Positions 59,889 to 64,000 of a DNA stretch of 64,000 bases are shown here, one piece after another. This DNA comes from Dyadobacter endophyticus. Lineage in GTDB: Bacteria > Bacteroidota > Bacteroidia > Cytophagales > Spirosomataceae. Location: positions 992,001 through 1,056,000 of the forward strand of contig NZ_BMIA01000003.1 of the NCBI RefSeq assembly GCF_014641595.1. The letters run 5' to 3'. How positions within the stretch are numbered: position 1 is the stretch's first letter; every line of letters starts with the position of its first letter. The notes under the pieces were generated by a model. It ran no database searches. It saw only the letters and a program-made list of their open reading frames with translations, and was not told where the DNA came from. The position numbers and the translations under genes are program-made.

Positions 59889-61361
59889 ATGAAACACATA
59901 AACTTTCTGATCCTCACACTATTCGGCTGGACCGCATTAGGTTGGGCTGCGTATGCGCAGAATACAGCGAACATTACGCTCGCCGCCTCCAAACAAGCTC
60001 CGATAACGGTTACGCTGGTGCTGGAAGATGTACATTTTCACCCCAATCTGGGCACAGGCCTTGCCGATGCAAAGCTCGACGCCGTAGCCTCAGTGAATTT
60101 CGCAGACAAAACCACCGAAAAAACGATTATCCAGCTCACCGAACCGAAAATGATGCGCCTGCAATACAGCGGAAGCGGCGTGAACAAGACGTGGATGCTC
60201 TTCCTGCAACCAGGCGACGACCTGACGATCAATGTCGCGGAGAATGCGGATGTGACTTTCACAGGCAAGAACGCCGGCTACCAGACGTTTTTGAAAAATT
60301 ACTTTCTTGAAAACCAATATCAATATCTGCCCGTTTTCGGCTACAAGCCATCGCAAATCGATAACAAAAGCGTGGTACAGCAAAGCGACAGCCTGAAAAA
60401 AGTACGGCTCGAAGCATTTGAGAAATTTAAAATGGCTAATCCGGTGGTGCCGGCGTTCGAGGCCTACGTACTTGCGACGACGGCTACCGAGCCATCGCTT
60501 ACACGCCAGCTCATCCAGGAAAAGATCATGCGCCGCAACCGCGTAGCCAAACTCGACGCCACGCAACGCAAAGAGCTGGAAGATTTTACCTTAACCGACT
60601 TCAAAATCCAGCCCGACGATGCATTACTGAGCCAAACCTACCGCGACGAGCTCCGCAACTGGGCGCTGATCCCCTCGACCCGCAAATTCCCGCTCGCATC
60701 CGAAAGCCGTTACGAAATCAGCCCCGATGCATTGAAGGATGTATACGCATTCAGTAAGGAAAAGCTGGCCAGCTATCCGAAACAAAAGGAATACCTTGCG
60801 ACCTACTGGCTCAATTACGCCGCAACGGCCATTCCCGACATTTCAACCGCTAAAACGCTCCTGGCAGATTACAAAGCGACATTCCCTCAGTCGCCATACT
60901 CAGAATACATTTCCAAACTCATCCAAACCAAAGAATCGCTGCAACCAGGGGCGGCTATCCCGGATATCACGCTGCTAAGCACCGATAGCACGGCTGTAAC
61001 AGTATCGTCCTTGCAGGGCAAACCGGTCGTCATGGTCTTTTCGTTCAGCATCGGCCAGCACGAGCCCGGGTTGAAGGTTTTGGAAGATAAATATGCCGAT
61101 AAAGTGACCTTCGCCTACATTTCCGTCGCGACAGGCATACCCTTTCCGACCTGGAAAAAATATGTAAAAATACGGCCTACTGCAAAGCATTTATGGGCTT
61201 CCGACGATAATATCGAGGTTTTGAAGGAGAAATACGGCATTGACATCCGGTATCCGTTCCTGGTGCTGGATGGTTCGGGCAAAATAGTGAACCGATGGAT
61301 TCCGCAGGAGTTCCCCAATAATAAAACTTTGGAAGCCGAGTTGCAGAAGGTTGCGAAATAG
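59889..61361 (+). CDS. TlpA-like thioredoxin-fold protein lacking cysteines
   Basis: About 490 residues from the ATG at 59889. The open frame extends 39 codons upstream, but MKHINFLILTLFGWTALGWAAYAQ is a proper signal peptide. Residues 25-130 look like a DUF4369-type N-domain; from about 350 a thioredoxin fold follows (AAIPDITLLSTDSTAVTVSSLQGKPVVMVFSFSIG, later YPFLVLDGSGKIVNRWIP). Where the CxxC motif belongs there is SIGQHEPG, and the whole protein has no Cys. It therefore cannot act as a disulfide reductase and may be a binding or scaffold variant. Divergent from the dehydrogenase gene at 59702. Confidence 0.82.
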   Translation: MKHINFLILTLFGWTALGWAAYAQNTANITLAASKQAPITVTLVLEDVHFHPNLGTGLADAKLDAVASVNFADKTTEKTIIQLTEPKMMRLQYSGSGVNKTWMLFLQPGDDLTINVAENADVTFTGKNAGYQTFLKNYFLENQYQYLPVFGYKPSQIDNKSVVQQSDSLKKVRLEAFEKFKMANPVVPAFEAYVLATTATEPSLTRQLIQEKIMRRNRVAKLDATQRKELEDFTLTDFKIQPDDALLSQTYRDELRNWALIPSTRKFPLASESRYEISPDALKDVYAFSKEKLASYPKQKEYLATYWLNYAATAIPDISTAKTLLADYKATFPQSPYSEYISKLIQTKESLQPGAAIPDITLLSTDSTAVTVSSLQGKPVVMVFSFSIGQHEPGLKVLEDKYADKVTFAYISVATGIPFPTWKKYVKIRPTAKHLWASDDNIEVLKEKYGIDIRYPFLVLDGSGKIVNRWIPQEFPNNKTLEAELQKVAK

Positions 61362-61404
61362 TTGCGTTTCCTCCACATAGCGTGTGCGAAGCAGGAGCTT
61401 CGCA

Positions 61405-62664
61405 CTATCCTGTGATTTTAATCGAATGGATCGGCGCGTCATACTGGTACGAGATCCGCAGCTCACAATTATCGCAAATCTGCTTCACGATCGCCAGCCC
61501 CAGTCCCAACGACTCCGCGCCGGTCGATTCCTTTTTGAACCGCTCGAATAGCCGTTCAGGGTCGCTTTTCAGCGGATTGCCCGTATTACTTACCCGCACA
61601 TAATCCGTACCCGATTCCAGCCTGAGCTCGCCGCCGGTGTAGTTATGTCTGATCGCATTGTTAATCAAATTTGTCAGCAGAATATCCGCCAATGCAGGTG
61701 ACATTAGTTTCCGGAAACTGCCCGACGACTGTAAATCGAGCCTGATTTCCTTATGCTGCAAAATGTCTTCAAAATCTTTCAGCTTGTTCAATGCGAGTTC
61801 TGAGAGATCGAGTTCTTCCTGTTCCGTAAACTGCTGGTTTTCAATTTTGGCCAACAACAAAAGCCCTTGATTAAGCCGCGACATCCGCCTGGCTGCATGG
61901 TAAATCTCCTCAATCCAGTAAGTATGATTTTCTCCTAAATCTTTCGACTGGATAAACTGCTCAACCCGCGCATTGATGAGCGCGAGGGGTGTCTGGATTT
62001 CGTGGGAAGCATTCTCAGTGAATTCGCGCAGGCTCCGGTAGTCGTGCTGCATCTTGGAGGCCATTTTCTCCATCACATCGCCCAGCTCGTTGAACTCCGT
62101 GATTTCGCTGCGAACAGTTTCCAGCGGCTTGTTTTTCGTCCAGTCGAAGTCCTTAATCCTTGCCAGTGAATCATAAAACGGCTTCCAGAGCTTACCCGAT
62201 AAAACCCGGTGAAAAAGGAATGTACTCACCAACAGCAACCCAAGGAACGCGATCATCGCCGCCGAAATCGCCTCAATCAGTTTATAGGACTCGATCATCG
62301 ACTTCCTGATCGCGACGCGATAGGGCGCGCCACCGATCAACGTGTAGAATGTGAGCTGCCTGAATGGGTCGGCACTCTCCTCGTAGCGGTTATTAATGAG
62401 CGTATCGGTAAAAACCACCTCGGCCTTGTACTTGCCGAATACGGGCAGCACTTCAATTTTATTTTCTACAAAATATGAATTGTTGCTCCAAGTGTCATTC
62501 GTACGGACATATGTCTCAAAATCCTGCTTCTCAACCATGAGGCGACTTTCCACTTCGTCGTAGATCATGAATTTGATGATCCAGAAAAACGCAATCCCCA
62601 CCGCCAGGTAAATCAGCAGCGAGGCAAGCAGGTAAATCCGACTGGCTTTTTCGAGGAGTTTCAA
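61405..62664 (-). CDS. Sensor histidine kinase
   Basis: A 419-residue membrane kinase. Two membrane segments (residues 10-33 and about 132-152) enclose a periplasmic sensor of about 100 residues. Then come a HAMP-like linker, the H-box FTENASHEIQTPLA with His221, the N-box LTNLINNAIRHN, and the G-boxes ESGTDYVRVSN and SLGLGLAIVKQICDN. It phosphorylates the response regulator encoded upstream on the same strand; the two overlap by four bases. The ligand is unknown. The divergent TolC-family gene suggests that it watches an envelope or toxic-compound signal. Confidence 0.92.
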   Translation of the reverse strand: MKLLEKASRIYLLASLLIYLAVGIAFFWIIKFMIYDEVESRLMVEKQDFETYVRTNDTWSNNSYFVENKIEVLPVFGKYKAEVVFTDTLINNRYEESADPFRQLTFYTLIGGAPYRVAIRKSMIESYKLIEAISAAMIAFLGLLLVSTFLFHRVLSGKLWKPFYDSLARIKDFDWTKNKPLETVRSEITEFNELGDVMEKMASKMQHDYRSLREFTENASHEIQTPLALINARVEQFIQSKDLGENHTYWIEEIYHAARRMSRLNQGLLLLAKIENQQFTEQEELDLSELALNKLKDFEDILQHKEIRLDLQSSGSFRKLMSPALADILLTNLINNAIRHNYTGGELRLESGTDYVRVSNTGNPLKSDPERLFERFKKESTGAESLGLGLAIVKQICDNCELRISYQYDAPIHSIKITG

Positions 62665-63338
62665 GGTGCGGTGAATTTGTAGCCTATCCCGTAAATCGAT
62701 TGAATGTAATCCTTCCCACCCTTTTCCACTATTTTCCGGCGAAGGTTTTTGATATGCGAATACACCATATCCAGTGAATCGGCCGAATCCATGTTGTCGC
62801 CCCAGAGGTGCTCGGCAATGGATTCTTTCGTTAATGCAACATCGATATTGGAAAGAAAATAGAGCAGCAGATCGTACTCCTTCCGTGACAAAGTAGTTTC
62901 AATATCTTTGATAAAAACCTTCCGGGCAGGCAGATTAACCCTGATATCCTTCCAGATCATATCATTATTTCCTCCAAAATTCCTGCGCCGGATCAGTGAC
63001 TTCACCCTGGCATTCAGTTCAGAAAGATGGAATGGCTTGGTCATGTAATCATCCGATCCTATTTCAAGCCCTTTCAACTTGTCTTCCAATGTATTACGGG
63101 CTGAAATAATGATAATACCGGTTGCGGAAGCAATCTTTTTCAATGTCTGGATTATATCGAAACCATTGCCGTCGGGCAGCGTCAGATCCACGATCGTGCA
63201 ATCGTACTGGTAAAGGCTGATCTTTTCATCTGCCTGCCAGAAAGTGTTGGCTACTTCGCAAACAAACCCTTCGCGGGAAAGGTAGTCGGTGATACTTTCT
63301 GCAAGCCCTTTTTCGTCCTCTACAACTAAAATTTTCAT
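62661..63338 (-). CDS. OmpR-family response regulator
   Basis: About 225 residues from the ATG at 63338; an 11-codon upstream extension in the open frame is unlikely because MKILVVEDEKGLAESI is the standard receiver start. Phospho-acceptor Asp51 lies in TIVDLTLPDGNG, with the conserved Lys in YMTKPFHLSELN. The winged-helix domain ends with VYSHIKNLRRKI and YIQSIYGIGYKF. Its stop overlaps the histidine-kinase start by four bases. Two mirror-image operators between it and the TolC-like gene fit autoregulation and control of that divergent gene. Confidence 0.94.
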   Translation of the reverse strand: MKILVVEDEKGLAESITDYLSREGFVCEVANTFWQADEKISLYQYDCTIVDLTLPDGNGFDIIQTLKKIASATGIIIISARNTLEDKLKGLEIGSDDYMTKPFHLSELNARVKSLIRRRNFGGNNDMIWKDIRVNLPARKVFIKDIETTLSRKEYDLLLYFLSNIDVALTKESIAEHLWGDNMDSADSLDMVYSHIKNLRRKIVEKGGKDYIQSIYGIGYKFTAP

Positions 63339-63360
63339 TCCTCTTTCAAAAGATACTTTA

Positions 63361-63396
63361 CAAAAATACACCCGGAAGTTGGAAACATTTAGGAAG
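63361..63396 (-). promoter_or_regulatory. Response-regulator operator and -7 box, leftward promoter
   Basis: On the minus strand CTTCCTAAATGTTTCC (63396-63381) is followed after 12 bases by TATTTTTG (63368-63361), a full TAnnTTTG box, and the regulator ATG lies about 22 bases further. The TTCC elements repeat at an 11-base step as in OmpR-family direct-repeat sites. Confidence 0.5.
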
Positions 63397-63432
63397 GATA
63401 ATCGGGTAATAAACAGCCCATTGCAAAGCTCC

Positions 63433-63469
63433 GTTTCCCAAATGTTTCCAGAATTGGGCTCTAATTTCG
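63433..63469 (+). promoter_or_regulatory. Response-regulator operator and -7 box, rightward promoter
   Basis: On the plus strand GTTTCCCAAATGTTTCC (63433-63449), a direct repeat of GTTTCC with an 11-base step, is followed after 12 bases by TAATTTCG (63462-63469), one mismatch from TAnnTTTG. The TolC-like ATG is 25 bases downstream. Fourteen of 17 positions match the leftward site, and the distance to the -7 box is identical. Confidence 0.5.
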
Positions 63470-63494
63470 GCTAAAAATCTCTTTAACCCGAATT

Positions 63495-64000
63495 ATGAAG
63501 CACTCCCAGTACCATTCGGATTCCCGCTTTTTTCCGCCGGGGAACGCGCATGCTCCGGCACACCGGACCTTCGACATTAAAAACCGTTGGCTCGCATTGT
63601 TTTTCGCTGCCTTCGCATGCATGCAGGCGAATGCCCAGCAAATCAAGCTGCACGAAGCATTGGAACAAGGCAAAGGCAACTTTCCTTTCCTGAAAGCCAA
63701 ACAGGCTGAGATCCACAGCGCCGAAAGCCGCATTAAATCCGTCAAAACCGACTACCTGCCCGCATTCATCGTGCAGGATCAATATACTTATGCCACGGGC
63801 AACAGCGTTGCCGGTGCATTCCTGCCCAACGAGGGAAGCGCATTGTCGCCCTCAGGCGGTATCCGTCCCGAAAATATCTATACCGCCACATTCGGCAGCT
63901 TCACCACGGCGATGGTCGACTGGAAAGTATTTAATTTCGGAAAGGTTAATGCGAATGTGAACGCTGCCAAAGCCGACCTCGCCCGCAGCCAGGCCGATTA
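63495..64000 (+). CDS. TolC-family outer-membrane efflux protein, 3' end outside window
   Basis: The open frame runs from the ATG at 63495 to the window end without a stop. The N-terminus has a longer-than-usual basic stretch, then the hydrophobic WLALFFAAFACMQANAQ of a signal peptide. The mature start QIKLHEALEQGKGNFPFLKAKQAEIHSAESRIKSVKTDYLP and the later FNFGKVNANVNAAKADLARSQAD show the helical-barrel repeat of outer-membrane efflux proteins. It is divergent from the two-component genes and probably heads an RND-type tripartite efflux operon outside the window. The substrate is unknown. Confidence 0.88.
   Translation, partial: MKHSQYHSDSRFFPPGNAHAPAHRTFDIKNRWLALFFAAFACMQANAQQIKLHEALEQGKGNFPFLKAKQAEIHSAESRIKSVKTDYLPAFIVQDQYTYATGNSVAGAFLPNEGSALSPSGGIRPENIYTATFGSFTTAMVDWKVFNFGKVNANVNAAKADLARSQAD

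Noticed and set aside
63448..63455. CCAGAATT next to the response-regulator operator, as in the copper motif
   Set aside because: Only the first eight bases match, the TGTAAT part is missing and the distance to the -7 box differs, so it is taken as chance.

Overview
The window looks like a chromosomal segment of a Bacteroidota member of the order Cytophagales, most likely Dyadobacter or a close relative in Spirosomaceae. This placement is inference from gene content. The supporting signs are a SusC/SusD pair, a type IX secretion sorting tail, TonB-linked receptors with carboxypeptidase-like N-domains, TAnnTTTG-type promoter boxes, weak or absent Shine-Dalgarno sequences, and protein wording typical of that group. 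No phage, insertion sequence or CRISPR array was found.

Layout. 1-2.4 kb: the end of a thioredoxin-like protein, a secreted lactonase and a CsaA-type tRNA-binding protein. 2.4-11.4 kb: a copper or soft-metal homeostasis region. It holds a CopA P-type ATPase, a cytosolic HMA chaperone, a small Cys-rich membrane protein, a TonB-dependent receptor with a Cys-Cys pair in its plug, an HMA-AraC fusion regulator, a metal-binding lipoprotein, a periplasmic HMA protein and a His/Met-rich outer-membrane barrel. copA and the HMA chaperone share an 18-bp upstream motif at an identical distance from the -7 box. A decayed RhuM-Fic gene sits between them. 12.2-15.7 kb: a sulfur module (two YeeE/YedE-type transporters and a persulfide dioxygenase-rhodanese fusion) separated by a VapBC-like toxin-antitoxin pair, followed by a 10-bp phased repeat.

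15.7-22.3 kb: a MATE exporter, HflX, tRNA-Arg(CCT) with a tandem partial copy of its 3' half, a lipoprotein, a CE15-type esterase and myo-inositol-1-phosphate synthase. The synthase is preceded by a 32-bp perfect palindrome with a LacI-type core. 22.3-30.5 kb: a divergent DeoR regulator and a compact operon (polyol-type MFS permease, 2-hydroxyacid dehydrogenase, two FGGY kinases, histidine phosphatase, secreted glycerophosphodiesterase), closed by a strong terminator. This looks like a polyol or sugar-acid pathway of unknown substrate.

30.5-41.2 kb: a PadR regulator with a large MacB-type permease, two convergent L,D-transpeptidases, an aminotransferase with prephenate dehydrogenase, modABC and an SGNH hydrolase. 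41.4-50.4 kb: a 1356-residue FG-GAP protein with a type IX sorting tail, a nucleotidyltransferase, an IscA-type protein and thrB/thrA. 50.8-64 kb: a SusC/SusD pair, an outer-membrane barrel, a small membrane protein, a YdiJ-like FAD/Fe-S dehydrogenase, a cysteine-free TlpA-like protein and a two-component system divergent from a TolC-family gene cut by the window end. The two-component promoter region carries mirror-image operators at equal distances from the two -7 boxes.

All functions are assigned from motifs read by eye. No database search was possible.
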